DNA of 64,000 bases from assembly GCA_014529385.2 (NCBI GenBank), contig CM043971.1, forward strand, positions 87,930,840 to 87,994,839, in the 5' to 3' direction. This DNA is from Adiantum capillus-veneris (lineage: Eukaryota > Streptophyta > Polypodiopsida > Polypodiales > Pteridaceae). Numbering within the stretch: the first letter of the stretch is position 1; the number at the start of each line of letters is the position of its first letter. Shown here in pieces: positions 1 through 10,358 of this stretch. The notes beneath the pieces were generated by a model that saw nothing but the letters and a program-made list of their open reading frames with translations, had not been told where the DNA came from and ran no database searches. A program made the position numbers and the translations under genes.

Positions 1-1
1 A

Positions 2-271
2 CTCCGGCCGTATGTGGGACCGCCTCCAAGCCAGCCTAGTGCTGAGGAACCTCCTGAGGTTGAGGAAACAGAAGAAATACTCCAACCGGAGCAGATAGTA
101 AGTCATCAGGAGCGGTCTCTCAAATCCGGAAAGATAACACGGAAGTATTTGGTTAAGTTTAAGAACTATTCGAATCTAGATGCTCAGTGGATGACGCAAG
201 AGGAATTAGCAACTTATCCCGAGATACTGGAGGTATATGTCAAAGCACTACAGTTGAGGTCAACTGTTTAG
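2..271 (+). CDS. C-terminal end of Ty3/gypsy integrase with chromodomain (element A, cut by window start)
   Basis: The frame is open from base 2 and stops at 269-271. After a proline/glutamate-rich linker it encodes ILQPEQIVSHQ, then KYLVKFKNYSN, then DAQWMTQEEL. This is the order of the chromodomain found at the integrase C-terminus of plant chromoviruses, where it binds chromatin and steers integration. Only the last 89 residues are present; the catalytic core lies outside the window. The stop is 12 bases before a purine stretch (272-283) that leads into a TG, as expected for a polypurine tract and 3' LTR. Chromodomain identity is from motif reading. A host chromodomain protein is unlikely because of the LTR that follows directly. 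Confidence 0.8.
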   Translation, partial: LRPYVGPPPSQPSAEEPPEVEETEEILQPEQIVSHQERSLKSGKITRKYLVKFKNYSNLDAQWMTQEELATYPEILEVYVKALQLRSTV

Positions 272-927
272 AAGCCAAAGGGATGTTGCTAATTGGACTA
301 TTTTCTTATTTTTAATGATTAATCTCTTTTTTAGGATATTTTATTATGTGCACTAAGAACTGTTAAAAGATTGTAGCTACAAGAACTGCCATCAAGAACG
401 GACAAACTCTCATGTGTCATTTGATGGGTGACGGTAAACATCGCAAAGGAGTTTCCGTAAGTTCGGTGGAAAGGGCCGGGTTACGAGTGCCCTTGATGCG
501 TCACATGATGGGTGACGGGGTCATCCCGTAGGCTAAGGAGGAAATCCGAACTGAGTAAGAAAATACGCGTAAGAACGCAAGCACAAGAATAAAGATTGGT
601 TCAATGAAGCTTTTTACGAAAAGCAGGAACAGTCGCGGGAGGGCAGATGCTTTCCCACGAGGAGTCTGTGTCTGTATTGCATCTGTGTCGTGTCCTGCAC
701 CCGGGGACGCCTGGAATGTGCTCGTGTAGCATTGTTTTCACTAACCGAGTGAGTTTTTAAAGTTTGAACAGGTTCACACTTTATTTTATAAAGTGGCCGG
801 TCACTTTTAAGTGACCAGCCCTTTTATTAATAAAATAAAGCAAGCAAGTCTCTTTTAAAAAAAAGCCAGCGCTAAAAGCTAACGCAGGGGGCTGAAATTG
901 CGATCTCTCTCTCTCTGCCGTTCCTTC

Positions 928-992
928 CAGTAAGGGACTTAGGCGCGAAGCCGTGCTTTCCCGTAAGGGACTTAGGCGTGAAGCCGTACTTC
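928..992 (+). repeat. Two tandem 33-bp direct repeats inside LTR A, plus a degenerate third
   Basis: The units at 928-960 and 961-992 share GTAAGGGACTTAGGCG and GAAGCCGT. A degenerate third copy follows to about 1015. The role is unknown; short repeats in LTRs are often enhancer-like. Confidence 0.7.
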
Positions 993-1362
993 CCGTTAAG
1001 GGCCTTCCCGTAAGACGGAAGATTCCTGCAAAACAAACCACACAAAGCAACAATTCTCAATGCATATCAACACCTTATACCTGTCGCTCCTTGCTCGGAG
1101 AATCGACCTCCGTACTTAGTCGTCACGTGAGCACTTGCAATTTCCGTCGCCAGCCTCTACTCCAGAATCCCAGCGCTAGCACTTCCTGCTGCTTCCGGCA
1201 TGTTCAAAACTGGAACGCTGGCTTACCCTTTTATAGGGTCTGGCACCCGGCGGAAATAGAGGCCCAAAAAGCAGAGCCTGGCGCTCCTAGAGAGGAGGGG
1301 TTTCCTCGGGTTCTCGTGCTTGTATAAGAATTCTCCCTGAATAAAAGAATACTCTTAACGGG

Positions 1363-1388
1363 GGGGACCAGCCCATCTTTTGGTCCCC
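1363..1388 (+). terminator. Hairpin just downstream of AATAAA in LTR A
   Basis: A perfect 8-bp inverted repeat, GGGGACCA (1363-1370) and TGGTCCCC (1381-1388), lies about 25 bases after AATAAA at about 1340. The same arrangement is found in both LTRs of element B in B's own transcript direction. It is probably part of the poly(A)/R region; that role is inferred. Confidence 0.5.
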
Positions 1389-1482
1389 AATACTGTGTCG
1401 ATCTTCTCCCTTCTCTCATGTTTGCAAAGTATTATAATTTTCAGATTTTCTAAGTGCTCGTGTACGCTCCCATTTTGTGACA

Positions 1483-1590
1483 CTCTCCCATTAAAACTTT
1501 CCTTAAAAGCACCCACATCTAGACGCATAGATCCATTACAATTCCACGTAGCAACTTTGAGTGTGGTCCCATAGGTCTCACACCGTCATG
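1483..1590 (-). pseudogene. Start of LINE ORF2 (APE-type endonuclease), cut by insertion of element A
   Basis: Reading on the - strand gives LKVATWNCNGSMRLDVGAF. This resembles the opening strand of APE-type endonucleases of L1-like LINEs, which nick target DNA for target-primed reverse transcription; the WN.NG asparagine helps bind the metal. It follows ORF1 on the same strand and breaks off exactly where LTR A ends, so A inserted into the endonuclease domain. The rest of ORF2 should lie left of the window. No start codon can be fixed. Confidence 0.55.
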
Positions 1591-1608
1591 TGGAGCGTGG
1601 CTCCAATA

Positions 1609-2456
1609 TCACCACTCTTCAATCTCGTAAAAAGCAATCTTACCTGTTTTCCTTGCCGCTCTAATCTTTGGCATTACCTCCTGCATATGAGCTATCTGTG
1701 ATAGGGTAAGGTCATCCCCGAGGAAGATGTCCGTTTTCTTAAGAGTTGGTCTCTTCTTCAAAAAGTCCTTCTTCGCTTCCATAGAGGGAAAACGAAGGAT
1801 GAGTGCTCTTTCTTTCAAGGTTTCCCCCTTGCTCCCATTTTTCTTGTTGCCCACTCTCCAAGCTCTTGAGTGCATAGGCTCATGAATCCCCATCAAAGCC
1901 ATGAGTTCTTTTACCTCTTCGTCCACATTATCTTGGTCTTTAAGGCCGCAAATTCTCACGTGTAGAGAGCGCACACGCCTTCTTTGCTCCTCTTCTAGTG
2001 TCAAGTTAATTATGGTGGGTGTGGACGTAGTTGTTTCCTTGCTTTTCCCCTTCTTGGCAACCTCAATCCATTTCTCGGTTGAGTCTTTGTGATAACGTCC
2101 ACCCAAGAGGTCGTCATTTCTTTGTGTTGCTCTTCCCCCTCTTTGATGGCTCGCACTTGTTCTTTGATCGTGTTGAGCTCTTCTATGACTGAAGGTTACA
2201 ATTCTCCTTCTTCAAGCGTGTTTCGTGAGCGTGCCTCGGCGAGCTCCTTCTTGAGCGATGCAATCTCTCCATCTTGGGCCGTCATCGGATCTCCCATTGC
2301 CGCGATCTTGCTTTCTTGGGCCGAAACGCGATCCTCGAGCATTCTTATTGTCCCTAAAAGTTGGCGGTTGATATTGTTTATGGTTTCAACCATTTCTTCT
2401 TTGCATTTTGAAATTGTGTCTTCTAAGGGGTCGGCCTTATCACTTTGCTTCCTCAT
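1609..2456 (-). pseudogene. LINE ORF1-like protein (coiled coil plus RNA-binding domain), one stop and one frameshift
   Basis: Translation starts at ATG 2456 (MRKQSDKADP). The first 86 residues are heptad-rich and charged, a likely coiled coil (about residues 10-80). An in-frame TAA at about 2193-2195 and a frameshift near 2075-2090 separate this from a second block (to 1609). That block holds SLHVRICGL, then ALILRFPSMEAKKDFL, then TDIFLGDDLT and ARKTGKIAFY, the layout of the RRM and C-terminal domains of L1 ORF1p (Transposase_22-like). In L1 such proteins trimerise and coat the element RNA. The endonuclease start just downstream supports LINE identity. Most plant L1 ORF1 proteins have a zinc-knuckle type instead, so this is the less usual architecture. 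No function can remain in this copy. Confidence 0.6.
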
Positions 2457-2750
2457 GCTTAATCGGTGTCCGAAACGAGGAAAAATTAGCCTACACGCAC
2501 AGGTGCTTCCACATTATGCGTACATGTTTCACATTAAGCATACATGACGCATTTCTTGCAATTTCTGTGAAATACGACCAAGCGGCAAAAAACCTCCGTT
2601 TTTTGTGTAATTTCTGCAAATTCCTGTCCATTCTGCAATTGTCTGAAGGCTTGCAATTTCTGATTTTTTATATTGATTTTCTGCTGCTGCTATACCTGAA
2701 TGGGCTGAAAATGGCCTGGAATGATGGCTGGACAGCAAAAAGTCCCTTAT
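2457..2750. other. Non-coding stretch upstream of LINE ORF1, ends at TSD of element B
   Basis: AT-rich sequence with repeated GCAATTTCTG-like phrases and no convincing ORF. It is probably LINE 5' leader or older repeat. The last five bases (2746-2750, CTTAT) are the left TSD of element B, so it was once continuous with 9514 onward. Confidence 0.5.
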
Positions 2751-3680
2751 TGTCGCAAAAATACGGAAGCGTAAACTGACTTTTAATTGCACTTCAAATA
2801 CTTAAGAGAATTAGAAAGAGAGAGAAAGCTTGACACTTCGTTGGGGACCAGAAGATTGGCTGGTCCCCCCCCCCTCCCCCCCAATAAAGAGAATATCTTT
2901 ATTACTAAGGGAGAATCTTTACAAGCACGAAAACAAGGTGAAAGCCCGTCCTCTATTCTTTCTTGGCCTTTTTCTGCTTCTGACTGAGAGAGTAGAAGAA
3001 CTGCTCTCTGACTACTGAGAGGATCTATCCTCTTCTGCGAGATTTTGGGAAGCTCTCGTAGGGGCGAGTCTACCTTCCACAAAACTCATTGGAAGCTCTC
3101 ACGAATGAGGGTCTATCTTCCTCTAACTGTGCCACTTTGGACATAATCATTCCTGCAATTAACCAACCACAGAAACATGCAAAACACACACACATACGCT
3201 TGCTGTAATTTTCTGCACATAACCAAAAATTGTTACCTGAGCGTGTTCCAATGCCAAATTGGAGGTCCTTTTCGCAATGGAAATGCTCCAAACTTGGTGT
3301 ATGTGTAGAGTAGGTAGTGGGGAATGAGATTCTATTAAGACTTTGTTGAAATTCACCCTAATACAAGTGATTAGGGACTGAAAACAGGGAATTTGCAGCA
3401 GCTAGACAAGGGAGAAAGAGAGTTTTCTACTACTTTACGCGATGAAACTTCTCCCAAAGCTGTAAGCAACCATGAGAGGCCTTGTTCTAGGTGATGGGTG
3501 CTCAAAGGCTCCATATACACCACAAGGTGCTGCTCTCAAGCTTCAATGGAGAGCTTCACTGCGTAGAGGATGGTCAACTTGGAGGGGGGGGGGGGGGGGG
3601 GGGGGGTAGTGCACTGCCAACCCGGCAAGAGGGGGAGGGACTGCTCTCTTATAGCCTCCTAGAAGAGGGGGCGCTATCAT

Positions 3681-3737
<57 letters not shown>

Positions 3738-4271
3738 ATGGGAAAGTGTGCCAAATGGCACACTTACTTTAAAATTTAAAAACCATTCAACTTTTGACTT
3801 TAAAAATCATATGCTAGATAATGAAATGTGCAATTAAGTGCACATCTGCACACATAGATGCAACAAATGAAAACGTTAGCTGCTCCCTAGCGCATTGCCA
3901 GCAATGCTCTGGCATTACCTGTTCGCACTTGTCCGGCCATTTGGTCCAGCGAAAATCATTTAAGAATACTTTTAACTAACTTATCCTAAGGCCGTAAAAT
4001 AATCGAGCCTTAGGGTTAATAGTCTAAGGATCCCATCTCGTTCCTGTGCTTGTACTAGCGCGCGTAATTTTCTGAGCCTGAAATCTGAGGCTACTATCTA
4101 CCCCTTTATTGAAGACCCGATTTCCCAATCACTAGGGCTTCAGGGTATTTTTCTGCTAGGGTCTCCCTGAGGTGCTCTGGCCCAAACTTGGGCGCACCTG
4201 AGGCCCCAAAAACTGCTAGATCTATTCTGATGTGCACACAACTAATTAGATAATTCTTTTCTCGTAAATAA
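2751..4271 (-). repeat. 3' LTR of element B (lacks its first 32 bp)
   Basis: It is nearly identical to 7956-9476. It contains the AATAAA/hairpin block (arms 2843-2850 and 2861-2868), a 23-base G run (3584-3606) and a (GA)n tract (3683-3733). In the right LTR the G run is 13 bases and the GA tract similar, so the microsatellites changed length after insertion. Confidence 0.9.
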
Positions 4272-5052
4272 TACTATAGTCCAGATTGCATCATTTCCAT
4301 TCTTGGATTGAGAAAGATCCGTAATAAAATCCATGGCAATACTCTCCCATGGCGTGTTAGGCACAGGGAGGTTGAAGCTTGCCATAAACTTTATGTCTGT
4401 CATATTTTACTTTTTGGCAGACTAAACACTCACGTACATGTTTTTCAATGTCCGCACGGAGTGTTGGCCAAAAGAAATACCTTTCGAGGGCACTAGTGGT
4501 GGAAGCAATTCCCCGATGCCCGGCATAAGGAGAATTATGTGCTTCATCCATCACCTTCTGTCGTAAGGGCTGAGCTATGCATATTGCTTGTTGACGATAG
4601 AGTGTATTATCCCTAATGGAATAAGGTGGCCTTGAGTGACCAGCTTGAAGATCTGCCCAAATTGTGGCGAAGTCTGGATCTTGAGGATACATCTTGTTGA
4701 GAGATTCTAGTTCCTCATGATAAATTGTTGTTAGTGCATTGATCTTTGGACACCTAGAGAGAGCATCTGCAATTGCATTCTTCGTTCCAGAAGTATGTAA
4801 AATCTGAAAATGGAACATTGAAAGAAAGTTAGCCCATCTCATCTGCTTTTCTGATAACTTTCTCTGTGTGAGAAAGTAGCGAAGACTTTGATGATCTGTC
4901 TTGATAATAAAATCAGCTCCTAACAGATAGTGTTTCCAAATGGAAAGAGCATGAATTACTGTCATTAACTCTTTCTCGTATATGGAAACATGCAACTCTG
5001 CATCTTTAAGGCGTCGACTTTCATAGGCTATCGCGTGACCCTCTTGGTTCAA
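4272..5052 (-). pseudogene. Element B RNase H and start of integrase
   Basis: From 5052 the frame reads RNase H motifs (AIAYESRRLKDAE, YEKELMTVIHAL, IIKTDHQSLRYF, ADALSR). Next comes an integrase HHCC zinc domain (SPYAGHRGI, then CLVCQK). A one-base shift near 4357-4370 is followed by the start of the DDE core (PWESIAMDFITDLSQ, about 4272-4360), which still carries the first catalytic Asp. The core is cut at the junction with the LTR at 4271. RNase H would degrade the RNA template; integrase inserts the cDNA. Both are dead here. Confidence 0.85.
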
Positions 5053-6179
5053 AACTGCTCCTACACAATCTCCAGATGCATCGCAGTATACCTCGAAAGG
5101 TTTGCGAAGATCAGGGACGGTGAGAACAGGTCCGTGACTGAGTAGATATTTAAGCTTTTCGAAAGCTTGTTTTTGTCAAGCCCCCCAATGGAATGGAATT
5201 CGCTTCTTTGTCAGGTCATGGAGGGGACCTGCTATCGCGGCAAAAGCTCGAATGAAACGCCGATAATAAGAACGGAGGCCAAGGAAACTTCGTACATCAT
5301 GTATTGTAGTTGGCGTAGGCCATTCTACAACTGCTTGAATCTTATCAGAGTCCATTCTCACCTGATTGGAGATACTATATGGCCCAAATAGTGGATTTCT
5401 TTTCGAAAGAACTCACTCTTCTTAGCATTCACAAATAATTTGTGTTTGCGTAATTCTTCAAACACTAAGGCGAGATGCTTATAGTGTTCGTCTTCCGTCT
5501 CTGAGAAGATTAAGACGTCATCAAAGAAAACGCCTGTGAAGCTTCTATATGAGTGGAAGATTCTATCCATCATTCTGTTGAATGTGGCTGGTGCATTAGT
5601 GAGTCCAAAAGGCATCACTAAGAATTCATACAACCCGAAGGTTGTTCTAAATGAAGTCTTATGCACATCCTGAGGAGCTATGCGGATTTGATGATAACCG
5701 CTCTTCAAGTCTATACGACTAAAAACACTTGCTCCTTGTAACTTGTCAAGAATGTCGTCAATCCGAGGGATTGGAAATCGATTCTTGATTGTGATCTTGT
5801 TTAGAGATCTATAGTCTATGCACATGCAGAATGTGCCATCCTTTTTCTGTACTAGCAAGACAGGTGAACAATACGGAGAAGTACTAGGCCCTATTAAGCC
5901 CTTCTCCAAAAGTTCGTTAACCTGCTTGAGAATTTCCTCTTGCTGCATTAGACTAACTCGATAAGGGGGCTGATTTGGAGGAGAACTTCCTGGGATCAAA
6001 TCATTTGTATGATCCTCAGGTCGAGGAGGTGGGAGTTCATTTGGAAGTTCATTTGCAAAACAATCTTTATAACTTTCTAATAACTTAAGTCTTTTTTGCT
6101 TTAAAGAGGAAGAAAGTTGTGAAACAGACACATCTCTCTCTCTTGCAAAAATCAAGTACGCTGAAACACACTTTTTCAT
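5053..6179 (-). pseudogene. Element B reverse transcriptase
   Basis: From 6179 the frame carries RT blocks: PVLLVQKKDGTF, CIDYRSLNKITIKNRFP, SRIDLKSGYHQIRI, MPFGLTNAPATF and the palm motif VFFDDVLIF (an FFDD form of the usual YxDD). The block KMDSDKIQAVVEWPTP-like (5176-5361), leading to the thumb and RNase H linker, is in another frame. At least two frameshifts break the region. It is clearly Ty3/gypsy type by sequence order. Confidence 0.9.
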
Positions 6180-6757
6180 TACTTTCTTGATGGCAATGTG
6201 ATTGGCGATAGGGATACGCCAATCACCTGCATCTGCAAGTATAAGATACTCCTTTCCTTTCCTTTATGAGCAAAGGATAAGGTTTTCTGAACATAGTCAG
6301 GAATGGGATGCATCTTGTAGTGCCAAGGCATTCCCAAGATAACATCGCATCCTTCAAGTGAAGCTAGTAAGAAAGACTCTTGATCCTTGTAGTCGTCGAC
6401 CTTTAGATTCAACTTCCCTATGATTGGAGTAGAGTTTGAGTTCTGCCCTTTGAAAGCAGATTGTGCTTGAATAGAAACTCCAAAACGATTGGGCTGCAAG
6501 TTCAGGTCATCAGCTAGCTTGGTAGAGATGAAGTTGTCTGTACTACCAGGGTCAAACAAAATGAGAGCCCGTTGGTTGTTGATGCTACCCCATGCTTTAA
6601 GAAGAGCTCTTTCTTTTCCATCCTTGGTTGTATTTCCCTGTACATCTGGGACTACATTGGAAGAGGGTGGTTGTGGAGGTTTGGTAGGACAGTCACCCTT
6701 CATATGACCAACTTGTCGACACTTGAAGCATCTTCCTTCACTAATGTTAGTTCGCAA
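6179..6757 (-). pseudogene. Element B gag zinc knuckle and aspartic protease
   Basis: The frame begins with a CX2CX4HX4C knuckle (CFKCRQVGHMKGDC), which binds element RNA. A retropepsin-like domain follows with ALILFDPGSTDNFIS in place of the usual D-S/T-G-S/T; the Pro in the active-site triplet would probably impair it. A conserved ILGMPWH motif follows downstream. Frame is lost to RT at 6179. Element D has a similar DP. triplet, so the change may be ancestral in this lineage or recurrent. Confidence 0.82.
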
Positions 6758-6942
6758 CTCAGCAGGAGAGAGATATCTCCCTTTCTTGGGCTAATTTGGA
6801 TTTGCTTTTGCTTCGGAGGCTGTTCTTTTCTTCTTTTGCGAAGAAGAAGTAGAGGTGGGCTGCTCATGGAGAGCCTTCTGCTTGGCATGGTAAGTGCTTT
6901 GCTCCATCTTCCTGGGAGTACCCTTGTTATGTATTCCATCAG

Positions 6943-7889
6943 CTATGCGGGCTGATTCCATAAGTATCTGAAGTTACCTCGAGGGTAAAGCTTCATAGCC
7001 TTTTGCAAGGCTTCATGCAATCCTGCTTCAAACTTGCGCATCTTTTCCGAATCGTCAATCTTCTTGAATGGAGTGACTTTCAAGAGAACGTCCCAAAACC
7101 TATCCACATAGCGTGGAACAGTTTCGTTCTCCGACTGTGAAAGTCGATCCCATTCTTTCTTTACCTCTTCCTCATAGTCTGGAGGAAGGAACTGTGCGTA
7201 GAACTCCTTCTTGAAAGCAGTCCAATCTTGGGGTTTACGATCTTCAAGGATAAGGGTTAACCACCAAATGCTGGCAGTGCCTTTCAGGTACATACTAACA
7301 TGGCGAAGCTTGGATCTTTCTTTAAAATTCCCTTCAGCAAATGCAACTTCGAATTGGTGGATGAAAGCCAATGCTTTGTCATTATCACGCCGCCCATCGT
7401 AGGTGTCGAATTTCACATCTTTGTCTCCCGACTTGAATGTTTTCTGTCTGTGGTGCTTCTTCTTATGGTGCTCCTTCTTTCTATGCTTAGACTCCTTATG
7501 GACGGGAGTCTTTTCCCTTGAATGCACTTCTTGCTGCGACGGATCGTCAAGAAACATGTCTTCCGAAGCAACGATGTCATCCAGATCCTTCATGAAAGAG
7601 AATTGAGGGGGATCAGGGGGATCCTACTCTTGAACCTTTGGGTTAAACCGCACATGACGTTCTGGAGGTTTCCTGTGCCTCTCGTGCATGCGGGAGGTTC
7701 CAATCAAAAGATCTTTCCTTGGTTCTGGCGCCTTTGGGTTCTGGGGATTTCTCCCGACCCCATCGGCATTTTCTCCTTTGCTTTCTCAAGAGTATGGAGA
7801 ATCTTTTGGACTTCTGGATGGGGGAGAGATTTTTGCAACTCTACCACCTGTTGTTGAAGGAGAGAGAACTCTATCTCGCGTCCTCCCAT
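6943..7889 (-). pseudogene. Element B gag (capsid region)
   Basis: A likely start is ATG 7889 (MGGREIEFSLLQQQ), 54 bases inside the PBS. The N-terminal part is coiled-coil-like. After a frameshift near 7600-7700 the 7593-6943 frame gives a Lys/His-rich stretch and then the Retrotrans_gag core (DKALAFIHQFEVAF, YLKGTASIWW, EFYAQFLPPDYEEEV, YVDRFWDVLLKV). Gag packages element RNA into virus-like particles in the cytoplasm. The frame breaks again before the zinc knuckle at 6757. Confidence 0.85.
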
Positions 7890-7942
7890 TTCTGCAGTCT
7901 GCCAAGAGTCGTCAATCCCTTAAGGAAGAGAGAGATGACCTT

Positions 7943-7954
7943 GCTCTGATACCA
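7943..7954 (-). other. Primer binding site of element B (tRNA-iMet type)
   Basis: On the - strand this reads TGGTATCAGAGC, the classic complement of initiator tRNA-Met 3' end, one base from the end of the 5' LTR (7956). It fixes both the LTR boundary and the element's orientation. Confidence 0.93.
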
Positions 7955-7955
7955 C

Positions 7956-8873
7956 TGTCACAAAAATACGGAAGCGTAAACTGACTTTTAATTGCACTTC
8001 AAATACTCAAGAAAATTAGAGAGAGAGAGAGAGAGAAAGCTTGACACTTCATTGGGGACCAGAAGATGGGCTGGTCCCCCCCCAATAAAGAGAATATCTT
8101 TATTACTAAGGGAGAATCTTTACAAGCATGGGAACGGGGCGAAAGCCCGTCCTCTATTCTTTCTTGGCCTTTTTCTGCTTCTGACTGAGAGAGTAGAAGA
8201 ACTGCTCTCTGACTACTGAGAGGATCTATCCTCTTCTGCGGGATTTTGGGAAGCTCTCGTAGGGGAGAGTCTACCTTCCACAAAACTCATCGGAAGCTCT
8301 AACGAATGAGGGTCTATCTTCCGCTAACTGTGCCACTTTGGACGTAATCATTCCTGCAATTAACCAACCACAGAAACATGCAAAACACACACATACGCTT
8401 GCTGTAATTTTCTGCACATAACCAAAAATTGTTACCTGAGCGTGTTCCAATGCCAAATTGGAGGTCCTTTTCGCGATGGAAATGCTCCAAACTTGGTGTA
8501 TGTGTAGAGTAGGTAGTGGGGAATGAGATTCTATTAAGACTTTGCTGAAATTCACCCTAATACAAGTGATTAGGGGTTGAAAACAGAGAATTTGCAGCAG
8601 CTAGACAAGGGAGAAAGAGAGTTTTCTACTACTTTACGCGATGAAACTTCTCCCAAAGCTGCAAGCAACCATGAGAGGCCTTGTTCCAGGTGATGGGTGC
8701 TCTGAGGCTCCATATACACCACAAGGTGCTGCTCTCAAGCTTCAATGGAGAGCTTCACTGCGTAGAGGATGGTCAACTTGGGGGGGGGGGGGTAGTGCAC
8801 TGCCAACCCGGCAAGAGGGAGAGGGGCTACTCTCTTATAGCCTCCCAGAAGAGGGGGCGCTAGCATGAAGAGA

Positions 8874-8937
<64 letters not shown>

Positions 8938-9508
8938 ATGGGAAAGTATGCCAAGTGGCACACTTTCTTTAAAATTTAAAAACCATTCAACTTTTGACTT
9001 TAAAAATCCTATGCTAGTTAATAAAATGTGCAATTAAGTGCACAACTGCACACATAGATGCAACAAATGAAAACGTTAGCTACTCCCTAGCGCATTGCCG
9101 TGCCAGCAATACTCTGGCATTACCTGTTTGCACTTGTCCGGCCATTTGGTCCAGCGAAAATCATTTAAGAATACTTTTAACTAACTTATCCTAAGGCCGT
9201 AAAATAATCGAGCCTTAGGGTTAATAGTCTAAGGACCCCATCTCATTCATGTGCATGCACTAGCGCGCGTAATTTTCTGAGCCTAAAATCTGAGGCTACT
9301 ATCTACCCCTTTATTGAAGACCCGATTTCCCAATCACTAAGGCTTCAGGGTATTTTTCTGCTAGGGTCTCCCTGAGATGCTCTGGCCCAAACTTGGGCGC
9401 ACCTGAGGCCCCAAAAACTGCTAGATCTATTCTGATGTGCACACAACTAATTAGATAATTCTTTTCTCGTAAATAAATTAATTATTTACAAAGTCTGACA
9501 TAGTTACA
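7956..9508 (-). repeat. 5' LTR of element B (full length, 1553 bp)
   Basis: Bounded by TGTCAC at 7956 and TTACA at 9508, next to the TSD. It holds the AATAAA/GGGGACCA hairpin (8054-8079), a G run (8780-8792) and a (GA)n tract (about 8880-8932), which is CT-rich in the transcript sense. It is the intact reference for the truncated copy at 2751-4271. Confidence 0.92.
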
Positions 9509-9513
9509 CTTAT

Positions 9514-9825
9514 GACAGCAATAAGACAGCGAGATAGGAGGGTTTTTCGCGATGGAAACGTTGCCCAGATGGCTGGCCACAAGATGGCTCACTTCAGTCC
9601 GTTCCGGAGGCTTGAATGGCCTCCCTTGATGGAGAAAGATTGGGCTGAAGAAGGCTGATTTGGAAGACAGCAATAGGGCAACTCGTGCGCGCAAAGGGGC
9701 TTCACTCCAAGCTGAAAACGCAGGTGCGGTAGGGCTGAGAACGATGCTGACAGCGATGGGCTGAATCCTTGCAGAAAACAAAGGGGGTAGATGGCTGAGG
9801 CTGATCGCCAAATCTGGTAGCAGAT

Positions 9826-9875
<50 letters not shown>

Positions 9876-10200
9876 ACAAACAATATGAGTGGTGAAGAGA
9901 TCAGCCCCCCACTAACTACCAGAGCAAGAGACCCAATACAATCGTATGTCAGACTGATTGACTATGGGTAAGCCCCCTGGCCCCTCATATAGGTGTCCAA
10001 GGGGGAGGTAGGGCAATGCATAAAGAAACCCCACGACCCAGCATGAAAATAATATAGGATGGGCACCTGGACAAAGGTGGGCGGCCACGCCCGAAGTGGG
10101 CCGCCGGAGAGTGCAATGGGTGGCCAGCCCGGAGACATACTAGCCGTACATGTATGCCCTAGACCTGAGTGAAGCGGCAGAGTGATGTAAGTCTTTAACA
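9514..10200 (-). other. Possible LTR or promoter-like repeat that received element B
   Basis: No ORF is convincing. On the - strand the stretch opens TGTTAAAGACTTACATC at 10200, has a CCTATATGAGG TATA-like site near 9990, and then a CT-rich tract (9831-9874). This is the usual look of a plant LTR 5' half. It is continuous with 2750 once B is removed. No partner LTR or primer site was found, so the call is tentative. Confidence 0.35.
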
Positions 10201-10312
10201 CCTATTTACGCAATCTAAAGCAAATACCACATCGGTAACGGTGTGGGGGGCCCTTGAGAGGGTTCATTGGGACCCCACCTGTGCATCTTTCTCCTTTCTC
10301 TCTCTCTTTGCC

Positions 10313-10358
<46 letters not shown>

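Larger units (their letters stand above)
284..1482 (+). repeat. 3' LTR of chromovirus element A
   Basis: It starts TGTTGC after the purine stretch AGCCAAAGGGA and ends TGTGACA, about 1199 bp. The right boundary is supported in two ways. The end resembles the GCGACA/GTGACA end of element B's LTR. Sequence beyond it (1483 on) reads as a LINE endonuclease on the other strand, so the LTR end is an insertion junction. It contains a CT tract (902-917), 33-bp direct repeats (928-992), AATAAA (about 1340) and a GGGGACCA hairpin (1363-1388). The left boundary is less certain. The matching 5' LTR is outside the window. Confidence 0.6.
2751..9508 (-). mobile_element. Ty3/gypsy (chromovirus-like) retrotransposon B, internally deleted
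   Basis: The element reads on the - strand. It begins TGTCGCAAAA (2751) and ends TTACA (9508), flanked by an exact 5-bp TSD, CTTAT (2746-2750 and 9509-9513). LTRs are 7956-9508 (5') and 2751-4271 (3'). A primer binding site for tRNA-iMet lies next to the 5' LTR. The order gag, zinc knuckle, protease, RT, RNase H, integrase fits Ty3/gypsy. All frames are broken. A deletion fuses the integrase core directly to the 3' LTR and removes the rest of integrase, the polypurine tract and the first 32 bp of that LTR (compare 9477-9508). The copy is defective. Confidence 0.92.

Noticed and set aside
1047-1052. GCAACA as the end of LTR A (matching its TGTTGC start)
   Set aside because: Sequence past 1052 still resembles LTR B up to 1482, where a LINE frame starts, so 1482 is the better boundary.
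9482-9883. 133-residue ORF on the - strand
   Set aside because: Its N-terminus is a (CT)n translation and no family motif is present.
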